Shown piece by piece: positions 16,141 through 23,378 of a stretch of DNA of 39,588 nucleotides. The notes below the pieces were generated by a model. That model saw only the letters and a program-made list of their open reading frames with translations. It was not told the origin of the DNA and searched no databases. The position numbers were made by a program, and so were the translations under genes. Position 1 is the first letter of the stretch, and the number at the start of each line of letters is the position of its first letter. This stretch comes from Bacillus sp. MRMR6 (GTDB taxonomy: Bacteria; Bacillota; Bacilli; Bacillales; Cytobacillaceae), in assembly GCF_001940785.1 (NCBI RefSeq), contig NZ_MSLS01000003.1, forward strand, positions 185,527 through 225,114, written 5' to 3'.

Positions 16141-16896
16141 TCAATGCATCTCTACAGCCTCTAGTAAATCGTTCTGCACTCTTCCTGTTGAAGTGTAAAT
16201 ATTAGCCATTTTCCCTCTTAAATAACCAATTACTTCTATATTCAAATATTTGGCCAGCTGAACTGCCTGCTTAGTAGCTGCAGTCCTTGAACCAATTACA
16301 GGAAAGCCAAACTTTGCTGCTTTGGAGAGCATTTCATATGAAACCCTTCCGGTTGTTAATAAAATTAACCTTTCGGGTTGTAAACCGTTTCGGAGTGCAT
16401 ACCCAATAATCTTATCGACGGCATTGTGTCGTCCAATATCCTCGCGGACGGTGATAGTACCTGATTCATCAACGATGCAGGCCCCATGCATTCCGCCGGT
16501 TTCAAGGTACCAAGGTGAATTTTGTGCAAATTCACTTCGTTTCTTCAACAGATAGCTGAGATTATGACTTTGCCCCGAATACACTTTTTCAAAGCTTTTG
16601 ACATCCGTCATCGAGAAAAAAGTAACTCCTCGGCCACAGCCTGCGGTGTAATGCTTTTTCTTCGAGAACATCTCCTCTTCATTAAAACCGTTTTGAAGGG
16701 TAACATGGATGCTTCCCATTTCTTCGTTAATGGTAACGTTGTCAATTTCAGACGCTTCCTGAATAAACCCTTCGGAATACATATAACCATAGGCCCAATC
16801 TTCTAGATCTGCTTTGGTTAATTGAAATACAGCCACTTCATATCCATTTACAACAAGGGTAATCGGATACTCATCAGGACAGCCTTTGCGATACAT
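16141..16896 (-). CDS. fdhD: Sulfurtransferase FdhD for formate dehydrogenase
   Basis: FdhD binds bis-MGD and transfers sulfur (from IscS in E. coli) to the molybdenum before it is inserted into FdhA. The 251-residue protein has the family blocks GGMHGACIVD, REDIGRHNAVDKIIG, TTGRVSYEMLSKAAKFG and RTAATKQAVQLAK. The catalytic loop reads AGCGRG: the first Cys of the E. coli Cys-x-x-Cys is present and the second position is Gly. Start ATG after GGGGGAGAAACA. It is the first gene of the operon, 74 bp before fdhA, behind a predicted Fnr-type promoter. Confidence 0.92.
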   Translation of the reverse strand: MYRKGCPDEYPITLVVNGYEVAVFQLTKADLEDWAYGYMYSEGFIQEASEIDNVTINEEMGSIHVTLQNGFNEEEMFSKKKHYTAGCGRGVTFFSMTDVKSFEKVYSGQSHNLSYLLKKRSEFAQNSPWYLETGGMHGACIVDESGTITVREDIGRHNAVDKIIGYALRNGLQPERLILLTTGRVSYEMLSKAAKFGFPVIGSRTAATKQAVQLAKYLNIEVIGYLRGKMANIYTSTGRVQNDLLEAVEMH

Positions 16897-16935
16897 TGTT
16901 TCTCCCCCTTTTTAGGAAAATACAATTCGTGTTTC

Positions 16936-16941
16936 ATTGTA
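16936..16941 (-). promoter_or_regulatory. -10 element of the fdhD promoter
   Basis: On the minus strand TACAAT (16941-16936) is five of six to the sigma-A -10. The region 17 bp upstream has no recognisable -35, as expected for an activator-dependent promoter. Predicted transcription start is near 16929. Confidence 0.5.
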
Positions 16942-16963
16942 TTAACTGAGCACGATTGCTCAC

Positions 16964-16979
16964 AGCGATATTTGTCACA
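16964..16979 (-). promoter_or_regulatory. Fnr-like box upstream of fdhD
   Basis: On the minus strand TGTGA-CAAATA-TCGCT fits the Crp/Fnr-family pattern TGTGA-N6-TCACW with one mismatch. Its centre (16971.5) is about 42 bp upstream of the predicted start, the class II activator position known for B. subtilis Fnr. Confidence 0.55.
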
Positions 16980-17401
16980 TTTTAAAACATGATTACACTA
17001 ATGTTTAATCAATATCTATGTTATTCTCTTTGCAAAATCTATTGGTGACGTGGGATTGAATATCTCTAGTTTTTTTTGTGTCATTATTGTGGATTTTTTG
17101 TGAACTGTGTTGTTAATCACTGTGTTAATAATAGATTCTGGTTTTTTTGTAAGCGATTTCACTAGAATAGTACATAAGTCAATTTCTCTGCGTCTTTAGT
17201 ACCATCGTACGATGTGTGCCGTTTCATGGAAGTAAGAATTATCACAAATAAGCACTTATATAGTGTTGTAACTGTTAAATGTCATTTTTCTGACAAAAAG
17301 AAAACGATTGTTCTTTTTCTATGAACTACTATATTTTGTCGATTGATTTATAATAGTAATAGTGATTTTTTCTATTAATTTCTTCAAGGAGGAGTACATA
17401 T

Positions 17402-18241
17402 ATGACGATTAGAAAGGTTATGACGATTGCTGGTTCGGATACGAGCGGCGGTGCAGGGATTCAGGCTGATTTGAAGACTTTCCAGGAGCTTTCAGTATAT
17501 GGAATGACAGCATTAACGACGATCGTAACGATGGATCCAAAAAACCATTGGCACCATAACGTTTTCCCTATTTCTGTTGATACACTTGCAACCCAGATCG
17601 AGACGATTCTTTCGGTTGGGATTGACGCGATGAAAACCGGCATGCTTAGCACGGTGGAAATTATTGAATTAACAGCAAGGGTAATTGATGAAAACAAGTT
17701 AGAAAAAGTAGTCATTGACCCGGTTATGATTTGTAAGGGTGAGGATGAGGTATTAAATCCAGATACGGCCGATGCAATGCGCGAGCTATTACTGCCCCGA
17801 GCATTGGTAGTGACCCCAAATTTATTTGAAGCAGGACAATTAGCTCAAACTGGACCAGTTAAAACATTAGAAGACATGAAGGAAGCAGCCGTAAAGATAC
17901 ATGATCTAGGTGCAAAATATGTTGTCATCAAAGGCGGCAGCAAGCTGCTATCAGAGGAAAAATCCATTGACCTGCTTTATGACGGCAAGGAATTCAGGAT
18001 TTACGAAACAGAAAAAGTAGATACGACCTATACTCACGGTGCAGGCTGTACCTTCTCATCTGCGATCACCGCAGAGCTTGCAAAAGGAAGTTCTGTATAT
18101 GAAGCAGTAGACGTAGCGAAGGAGTTTATTACGGCAGCTATTCAAGAAGGCTTCCGCCTGAACGAATACGTAGGACCAACCTGGCACGGCGCCTACCGCA
18201 ACCCAACAAGCAAAACAGAATACTGCGACGACTGCGAATAA
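17402..18241 (+). CDS. pdxK: Pyridoxine/pyridoxal kinase of the ThiD type
   Basis: It phosphorylates B6 vitamers, and often hydroxymethylpyrimidine, with ATP. The 279-residue ribokinase-family protein has TIAGSDTSGGAGIQADLKTF at the N-terminus, VIDPVMICKG, and TPNLFEA in the middle. The active-site loop THGAGCTFSSA (about 228) carries the catalytic Cys typical of the PdxK/ThiD subgroup. It closely resembles B. subtilis PdxK (YwdB) from memory, more than dedicated ThiD. AAGGAGGAG precedes the ATG by seven bases. It is a single gene ended by a strong terminator. Confidence 0.9.
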   Translation: MTIRKVMTIAGSDTSGGAGIQADLKTFQELSVYGMTALTTIVTMDPKNHWHHNVFPISVDTLATQIETILSVGIDAMKTGMLSTVEIIELTARVIDENKLEKVVIDPVMICKGEDEVLNPDTADAMRELLLPRALVVTPNLFEAGQLAQTGPVKTLEDMKEAAVKIHDLGAKYVVIKGGSKLLSEEKSIDLLYDGKEFRIYETEKVDTTYTHGAGCTFSSAITAELAKGSSVYEAVDVAKEFITAAIQEGFRLNEYVGPTWHGAYRNPTSKTEYCDDCE

Positions 18242-18249
18242 CAAACCGT

Positions 18250-18281
18250 AGAGCCGAATTTAACATTCGGCTCTATTTTTT
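18250..18281 (+). terminator. Terminator of pdxK
   Basis: AGAGCCGAAT (18250-18259) pairs with ATTCGGCTCT (18265-18274), followed by ATTTTTT. Confidence 0.92.
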
Positions 18282-18387
18282 AGCTAATAAGGCAGAGCTT
18301 TCGCTTTTTCCAACTGATTTTAGTATGATAGTTACATTATTAATTACACTAGACTTACAACCCTACTATCGGAAAGGAGGGAGAATT

Positions 18388-18738
18388 TTGGAGCCAATTA
18401 AAGGGACAGACAGCGTCCAAAAAGAAATTGACCGTTTTGCCAAACAGGATGTCTATATCCACCTCGAAACAACAAATGGTGCCTATGCGTCCCATCATGA
18501 CCAGACCTTCTTTTCAGCAGGTGCACACATTCGTAATGCATTAGTCCGCTATGAACATGGAAAAGTCACTGGAACAGATCCTTATCGAGTTGGTTTAAAA
18601 ATCAACCTAGGCTGGATTTACGCTGAGGGACTTACCCATTTTGAAGTGGATGACCAGGACCGTTTATTAATGGCAGGCCACGATAATAAAGGTAAACTGG
18701 CGGTAGCACTGCAGCTTAGCAGAACGCCGTTTGAATAA
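18388..18738 (+). CDS. yojF: YojF family protein (DUF1806)
   Basis: A 116-residue soluble protein of unknown biochemical function that accompanies bshB2 in Bacilli. Residues VYIHLETTNGAYASHHD, FSAGAHIRNA, PYRVGLKINLGWIYAEGLTHFE and GKLAVALQLSRTPF match B. subtilis YojF. I place the start at TTG 18388-18390 because AAAGGAGGG sits six to seven bases upstream and family homology begins with EPI; the ATG 21 codons earlier has neither. Its linkage with bshB2 suggests a role around bacillithiol metabolism (inference). Confidence 0.85.
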   Translation: MEPIKGTDSVQKEIDRFAKQDVYIHLETTNGAYASHHDQTFFSAGAHIRNALVRYEHGKVTGTDPYRVGLKINLGWIYAEGLTHFEVDDQDRLLMAGHDNKGKLAVALQLSRTPFE

Positions 18739-18775
18739 GAAAAGCGGAAGCCCCTAGGCGAAGCTGGACAATAAG
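18739..18775 (+). repeat. Family A repeat fragment directly after yojF
   Basis: GAAAAGCGGAAGCCCCTAGG begins at the base following the yojF stop codon and continues with CGAAGCTGGACAATAAG. It has the same head-to-tail deletion form and the same sense orientation as the copy after fdhC. It separates yojF from bshB2. Confidence 0.8.
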
Positions 18776-18803
18776 AAAGCAAAAACCCGAAAGGAGAATG
18801 AAA

Positions 18804-19475
18804 ATGGAAAAAGAACGTCATGTTTTGGTTGTCTTCCCTCATCCGGATGACGAAGCTTTCGGGGTATCAGGGACCATTGCCACTCATGTAAAAAATGGAA
18901 CCCCTGTCACTTATGCCTGTTTAACACTCGGTGAAATGGGACGAAACATGGGGAATCCCCCATTTACAAACAGAGAAAATCTCCCGAAAATTAGAAAAGA
19001 AGAATTACTGGAAGCCGCCAGTGTCTTAGGAATTCAAGACCTGCGCATGCTCGGCTACCGGGATAAAACCGTTGAATTTGAAGATGATGAAGAATTATCC
19101 AATGTGATGAGTTCGTTAATTACAGAACTAAATCCATCACTTGTCATTACCTTTTATCCTGGTTATTCCGTCCATCCTGATCACGAGGCGACCGGCGCGG
19201 CTGTGGTCCGCGCAGTAGAAAAGCTTCCCGCCGCCGCAAGGCCTAAGCTGCACTGTGTAGCTTTTTCAAACAACTGCGTGCAGGAGCTCGGTGAGGCGGA
19301 CATTATTCACAACATTACACCTGTTGCTGATAAAAAACTTGCCGCAATCCAAGCACACCGTTCACAAACTGAGCAAATGTTTGGTGACGTTACCGAAAAA
19401 ATAAAAAACCTGGACCCGCAAATGATGGCCTGGATCAACAACGAACGCTTCTGGACCTACAAATTCAACAAATAA
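18804..19475 (+). CDS. bshB2: Bacillithiol biosynthesis deacetylase BshB2
   Basis: This metal-dependent amidohydrolase deacetylates GlcNAc-malate in bacillithiol synthesis; bacillithiol conjugate amidase activity is possible. The 223-residue protein has the LmbE/PIG-L signature: the zinc motif PHPDDEAFG (about 12-20), YPGYSVHPDHEATG (about 117-130) and the C-terminal HRSQTEQM. It matches B. subtilis YojG. I use the second ATG (18804), seven bases after AAAGGAG; the ATG at 18798 is only one base from it. Transcription probably comes with yojF despite the repeat between them. Confidence 0.92.
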   Translation: MEKERHVLVVFPHPDDEAFGVSGTIATHVKNGTPVTYACLTLGEMGRNMGNPPFTNRENLPKIRKEELLEAASVLGIQDLRMLGYRDKTVEFEDDEELSNVMSSLITELNPSLVITFYPGYSVHPDHEATGAAVVRAVEKLPAAARPKLHCVAFSNNCVQELGEADIIHNITPVADKKLAAIQAHRSQTEQMFGDVTEKIKNLDPQMMAWINNERFWTYKFNK

Positions 19476-19512
19476 AAAAATGGTCAGGCAGAACCTCTGC
19501 TTGACCATTTTT
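19476..19512 (+). terminator. Terminator of bshB2
   Basis: AAATGGTCA...GCAGA pairs with TCTGC...TGACCATTT and is followed by TT on the plus strand, immediately after the stop codon. Confidence 0.8.
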
Positions 19513-19589
19513 CAGTTACCCAAAACACATTGTCATTTTATGAAATGAAGCTGGCCCATTATCTGGTATGCTTTTTTATAGAAAATGGT

Positions 19590-19720
19590 TAAAAGTCCAA
19601 AAGGCTTTAAAATTTGTCCAAAACCATCAAATAAATGACCAAAACCACCAAATAAATGTCCAAACCGATATCTGAATCATAAATGCCTCAAAAAACCACT
19701 CGAAAATTGTCCAAAACTTT
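19590..19720. repeat. Degenerate 21-bp tandem repeat with phased A-tracts (family B, locus 2)
   Basis: The G of the TGTCC/TGACC core recurs at 19595, 19616, 19637 and 19658, exactly 21 bp apart. Degenerate copies follow near 19685 and 19709. Units carry CCAAAAC plus a second A-run half a period away. The array ends directly at the -35 of the exporter promoter. It is the same unit as at 1138-1270. Confidence 0.78.
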
Positions 19721-19723
19721 CTG

Positions 19724-19751
19724 TTGACCAAAGAAATCCATCATTTATAAT
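19724..19751 (+). promoter_or_regulatory. Promoter of the ABC-2 exporter operon
   Basis: TTGACC (19724-19729) and TATAAT (19746-19751) are separated by 16 bp, a strong sigma-A-type promoter. Confidence 0.75.
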
Positions 19752-19755
19752 AAAA

Positions 19756-19771
19756 GTGAGTAATCACTCAC
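19756..19771. promoter_or_regulatory. Palindromic operator at the exporter transcription start
   Basis: GTGAGTAATCACTCAC has GTGAGT and ACTCAC arms around a 4-bp centre and lies four bases after the -10, over the expected start site. The TetR-family regulator encoded downstream (21608-22255) is the natural candidate to bind it. Confidence 0.65.
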
Positions 19772-19787
19772 ATATGGAGGTAGTTCT

Positions 19788-20510
19788 ATGACCGCTTCAA
19801 TTAAGATCAGTCATGTTAATAAACGCTTTGGTAAAACGGATGTGTTGAAAGACATCCATTTCACAGTAGAACAAGGACAGATTTATGGTTTAATCGGCCC
19901 GTCCGGAGCAGGAAAAACAACATTAGTAAAAATCATTGTCGGGATGGACCACCCCTCGGAGGGAGAGGTAAAAGTTTTAAATACAGCTGTCCCGAACCTC
20001 AAACTCTTACAAAGAATCGGCTATATGGCACAAGCGGATGCCCTTTACAATGATTTAACCGGTGAAGAAAATCTTGCCTTTTTTGCCTCGCTTTTTTCAT
20101 TAAAAAAAGCAGAACGGCAAACACGAATCCACTATGCGGCTGACCTTGTCAACCTTACCGCCGACCTCAAAAAGCGGGTGCAGGCCTATTCTGGCGGGAT
20201 GAAGCGCCGTTTATCCCTTGCAGTTGCCCTCATACAGGATCCAGAAATTCTTATCCTCGACGAGCCTACTGTAGGAATTGACCCAGAACTACGGCTATCA
20301 ATCTGGAAGGAGCTTTACCGCTTACGAGCTGCCGGAAAAACGATATTGGTTACAACCCATGTGATGGAGGAAGCGGAAAAATGTGACCAGCTGGCGATGG
20401 TTAGAGACGGCAGCATCCTCATTAGCGGCACTCCAGCAGAATTAAAAAATCAATACGGGATTACCAGTTTAGAAGAGGTGTTTTTACAGGCCGGAGGTGA
20501 ACGCAAATGA
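19788..20510 (+). CDS. ABC-2 type exporter, ATP-binding protein
   Basis: The cytoplasmic ATPase of an efflux pump. In 240 residues it has Walker A GPSGAGKTT (about 38), signature YSGGMKRRLS, Walker B ILILDEPTVGID and the H-loop VTTHVMEEAEKCD. GGAGG precedes the ATG by seven bases. Its last four bases overlap the permease start (ATGA), so the two are coupled. The single ATPase plus single permease plus TetR layout suggests drug or toxic-compound export; substrate unknown. Confidence 0.9.
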   Translation: MTASIKISHVNKRFGKTDVLKDIHFTVEQGQIYGLIGPSGAGKTTLVKIIVGMDHPSEGEVKVLNTAVPNLKLLQRIGYMAQADALYNDLTGEENLAFFASLFSLKKAERQTRIHYAADLVNLTADLKKRVQAYSGGMKRRLSLAVALIQDPEILILDEPTVGIDPELRLSIWKELYRLRAAGKTILVTTHVMEEAEKCDQLAMVRDGSILISGTPAELKNQYGITSLEEVFLQAGGERK

Positions 20511-21595
20511 GAGTACTAGCTTTAGTCAAGCGAATCTTCCATCAAATGCTCCGTGATAAACGGGCACTTGCATTAATGATGGTCGCTCCGTTAATCATCC
20601 TTACTCTTCTTCATTACTTACTTGCTGCGAATACCGTCATTCCTAAACTAGGCGTTCATGCCGCAGATGACAGCCTTCTCGAACAATTAGCGGACAAAGA
20701 AATCGAAATAACAGAATATCAGCAGGTCACAAACCTAGAAGGCATACTGCTAAATGATGAGTTAGATGGGTTTCTGCAAATAAATGGTGAAGAATTCGAA
20801 CTAACACTGACAAATGCAAACCCTTCGACCACAAAAGCATTGCAAATGAAAATTCAACAGGCACTCTCACAACAGCAAGCCGAGAATTTAACGGAGTTCA
20901 TTAAGTCCATGCAAACGAAGCTTCCTGGATTAGAAATCGAGCCAATGCAAGCTCCCAAAATCGATACAGTTTATATTTATGGTGGCAGTGACACGGTGTT
21001 CTTTGATCAGTTAAGCCCCATTTTAGTTGGATTTTTTGTCTTCTTCTTTGTCTTTCTGATTTCAGGAATTGCCCTATTAAGGGAACGAACTACCGGTACA
21101 CTCGACCGTCTTATGGCAACGCCGATTCAAAGACGAGATCTTGTATTTGGCTATTTAATGGGGTACGGGTTCTTTGCGATTATCCAAACGATTATTGTCG
21201 TCTTCTATGCAGTAAAGGTCCTAGATATTATGTTAATAGGCTCGTTATGGAATGTGATTGTCATTAACTTAACACTAGCTCTTGTGGCTTTATCACTTGG
21301 AATTTTATTATCCGCCTTCGCCAACTCGGAGTTCCAGATGATGCAGTTCATCCCTATTGCCATTATTCCTCAGGTCTTTTTCGCAGGGATTTTTCCGGTG
21401 GAGGGAATGGCGGAATGGCTTCAGGTGATTGCCCGAATGATGCCGATGTACTATGGCGGCGGTGCTTTAGTAGACGTTATGTATAAGGGACTTGGATTCA
21501 GCGATATCCTCAATGAACTACTCGTATTATGGGGCTTTGCCCTTGTGTTTATCGTATTAAATATAGTAGCTTTAAAGAAATACCGAAAAATTTAA
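20507..21595 (+). CDS. ABC-2 type exporter, permease
   Basis: A 362-residue membrane protein. One N-terminal transmembrane segment (about 20-42) is followed by an extracytoplasmic domain of about 130 residues and then five C-terminal transmembrane segments. The cytoplasmic ABC-2 motif ERTTGTLDRLMATPI(Q) lies after the second helix. Resembles YhfI/YbhR-type multidrug permeases. Partner of the preceding ATPase; ribosome site GGAGGTGA lies within the ATPase gene. Confidence 0.88.
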   Translation: MRVLALVKRIFHQMLRDKRALALMMVAPLIILTLLHYLLAANTVIPKLGVHAADDSLLEQLADKEIEITEYQQVTNLEGILLNDELDGFLQINGEEFELTLTNANPSTTKALQMKIQQALSQQQAENLTEFIKSMQTKLPGLEIEPMQAPKIDTVYIYGGSDTVFFDQLSPILVGFFVFFFVFLISGIALLRERTTGTLDRLMATPIQRRDLVFGYLMGYGFFAIIQTIIVVFYAVKVLDIMLIGSLWNVIVINLTLALVALSLGILLSAFANSEFQMMQFIPIAIIPQVFFAGIFPVEGMAEWLQVIARMMPMYYGGGALVDVMYKGLGFSDILNELLVLWGFALVFIVLNIVALKKYRKI

Positions 21596-21607
21596 GGAGC
21601 AGTAATA

Positions 21608-22255
21608 ATGAAGGAAGAAGAATTACTCAAGCAGCTTTTTGATGAAGAGGATGAATTCACGGATAAGCAAAAGAAAATTCTAATGGCTGCCATTGAAATG
21701 TTTTCGGAAAAGGGATATGCCGCAACCTCGACAAGTGAGATCGCGAAAAAAGCAGGCGTCGCGGAAGGAACCATTTTTCGCCACTATAAAACGAAAAAAG
21801 CGCTCTTAATGTCAATCGTATCCCCGATGATGGCAAAGCTCCTTGCTCCGTTTATTATTCATGACATAAACAAAGTACTAAACACCCCTTTCGAGCAGGC
21901 AGAGGATTTTTTGAGAGCGGTGACGGAAAATCGAAGGGATTTTTTAAAAAGAAACCTGCCAATCGTAAAGATTATGCTTCAGGAAATCCCTTTCCAGCCT
22001 GAATTGAAGGAGCAATTTCTTGATCATGTAGCAAAAAAGACATTTGAACGATTCACGATGATTATCGAGCAATACCAAAACCAAGGGCAAATCATTGAAA
22101 TGCCCTCAGCCAGTGCCGCAAGACTCGCATTAACGACCATTTTTGGTTTCTTATTTGCCCGTTATTTGTTTTTGCCAGAGCATCAATGGGACGATGAACA
22201 GGAAACAGAGCGGACGATTCAATTCATCCTGCATGGCCTGGCATTAAAAAGCTAA
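21608..22255 (+). CDS. TetR/AcrR family regulator of the exporter operon
   Basis: A 215-residue repressor-type protein. The N-terminal helix-turn-helix (about 17-65) reads KILMAAIEMFSEKGYAATSTSEIAKKAGVAEGTIFRHYKTKKAL. The C-terminal half is the ligand and dimer domain. The third gene of the operon, 12 bp after the permease, with AAGGAG at its start. It likely autoregulates through the palindrome at 19756-19771, being released by a substrate of the pump (inference). Confidence 0.88.
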   Translation: MKEEELLKQLFDEEDEFTDKQKKILMAAIEMFSEKGYAATSTSEIAKKAGVAEGTIFRHYKTKKALLMSIVSPMMAKLLAPFIIHDINKVLNTPFEQAEDFLRAVTENRRDFLKRNLPIVKIMLQEIPFQPELKEQFLDHVAKKTFERFTMIIEQYQNQGQIIEMPSASAARLALTTIFGFLFARYLFLPEHQWDDEQETERTIQFILHGLALKS

Positions 22256-22290
22256 AAAGCATGCTGTCACTTTTGGCAGCATGCTTTTCT
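22255..22290. terminator. Bidirectional terminator between tetR and the sugar-dehydrogenase gene
   Basis: AAAAGCATGCTG (22255-22266) pairs with CAGCATGCTTTT (22277-22288), with A/T runs on both sides, between convergent genes. Confidence 0.9.
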
Positions 22291-23356
22291 ATTTTAAATT
22301 ACTAGCATAGACGCGGTACAATTTATCATCATTTTCGTCAGGATTGCCCCTGCCGTCTGTGTTGTTGCTGACAAAATATAAATAGTCGCCGTCGACAAAT
22401 ACGTCACGGATTCGTCCTAAACCAGTAATCACTGCCTTTGTTGTGTTCTGCTCCAAGTCATACTCCCTAACAGCGTTTCCTCTCAAGGCAGCAACGTATA
22501 ATTTCCCATTAAGGACAGCCATACCCGAAGGTGCCCACGTTTCATCACCAGAATGAAAAAGCGGTGCCTCCATTCTAGCTTTCGTTTCTGAACCAGAAAT
22601 GACTGGCCAGCCGTAATTTGCCCCTGGTTTAATCTCGTTAATTTCATCATGTGCCGACTGGCCATGCTCACTTGAGAAAAGCGTTTTATCCATCCAAACT
22701 AAGCCTTGGGGGTTACGGTGTCCATAGCTATATACATAGGAATTCTTAAAGGGATTATCATCGGGGATGGTCCCGTCGAAGTTCATTCTAAGGATTTTAC
22801 CATTTAATGAATGGATATCTTGAGCCCTTTCCGGAACCGTTGCATCACCAGTGGTAATATAGAGTTTTTGATCAGGACCAATCTTCAGTCTTCCTCCATG
22901 ATGATACGCAGCACTGGGGATCTTGTCTAAGAGGATGTCATTCTCCACCCACCTATTGCTTTCAAACCTAAGCGTAATCACTCGATTAAACTGGTCCTGC
23001 TCATTATCCGAATACGTGTAATAGGCAAAGGCCATTTGATTTTCTTGAAAATCAGGGTTTAGAACAAAGCCTAGCAATCCTGCTTCAGCTACCTGTGCCA
23101 AAGGTTTTTCTAACTTGACCTGCTGACGCTCCATTTTACCATTTTCGACCTTTACGATACTGCCGGTTCGTTCAGTTAAATAGAAAACCTGGTTCACTTT
23201 TTCAATTGACCAAGGGACCTGTAAATTTTCAGCGACAATTTCTATTTCTGGCTGAATAACGATTGCTTCATCCTCCTGCTGCGTTTCTTTTTCAACTAAA
23301 GAGCAGCCGGTGAGAAATAGAATGATCGAAATTAATATGGAACTGACTTTGTTCAT
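22289..23356 (-). CDS. Lipoprotein of the PQQ-dependent glucose/sorbosone dehydrogenase (YliI/Asd) family
   Basis: A membrane-anchored, extracytoplasmic six-bladed beta-propeller. The 355-residue protein starts with a lipoprotein signal and lipobox LTGC (Cys at about 18). Family motifs are HHGGRLKIGPDQKLYITTGD (about 150-170) and YSYGHRNPQGLVW. Homologues oxidise aldose sugars with PQQ, but Bacilli usually lack PQQ synthesis, so the cofactor and substrate are uncertain. Start at the ATG at 23356 after AAAGGAAGAG; a TTG seven codons upstream has no ribosome site. It lies 22 bp after a HAD phosphatase gene. Confidence 0.85.
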   Translation of the reverse strand: MNKVSSILISIILFLTGCSLVEKETQQEDEAIVIQPEIEIVAENLQVPWSIEKVNQVFYLTERTGSIVKVENGKMERQQVKLEKPLAQVAEAGLLGFVLNPDFQENQMAFAYYTYSDNEQDQFNRVITLRFESNRWVENDILLDKIPSAAYHHGGRLKIGPDQKLYITTGDATVPERAQDIHSLNGKILRMNFDGTIPDDNPFKNSYVYSYGHRNPQGLVWMDKTLFSSEHGQSAHDEINEIKPGANYGWPVISGSETKARMEAPLFHSGDETWAPSGMAVLNGKLYVAALRGNAVREYDLEQNTTKAVITGLGRIRDVFVDGDYLYFVSNNTDGRGNPDENDDKLYRVYASNLK

Positions 23357-23378
23357 CCTTCTCTTCCTTTCTTCCAAT

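Larger units (their letters stand above)
16897..17401. other. 505-bp divergent intergenic region between fdhD and pdxK
   Basis: No gene is visible. It holds the Fnr-like box and -10 of fdhD (listed separately), a dyad TACAAT-N9-ATTGTA (16921-16941), a dyad GAGCA-CGAT-TGCTC (16948-16961), and a second Fnr-like box TGTGT-TGTTAA-TCACT (17106-17121). A TATAAT (17349-17354) upstream of the pdxK ribosome binding site may be its -10. The region is strongly T-rich on the plus strand. I recognised no riboswitch; a molybdenum-cofactor riboswitch was looked for and not seen. Confidence 0.6.
19513..19787. other. Intergenic region before the first ABC-2 exporter
   Basis: After the bshB2 terminator there is no gene. 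The stretch contains the second copy of the 21-bp phased repeat (19590-19720), the exporter promoter (19724-19751) and the TetR-type operator (19756-19771), listed separately. Confidence 0.7.

Noticed and set aside
16897..17401. Molybdenum-cofactor riboswitch upstream of fdhD
   Set aside because: No recognisable conserved helices of the Moco RNA motif; the dyads present fit protein binding sites better.
18325..18387. Upstream ATG start for YojF
   Set aside because: No ribosome site and no homology; the TTG at 18388 has AAAGGAGGG at the correct distance.
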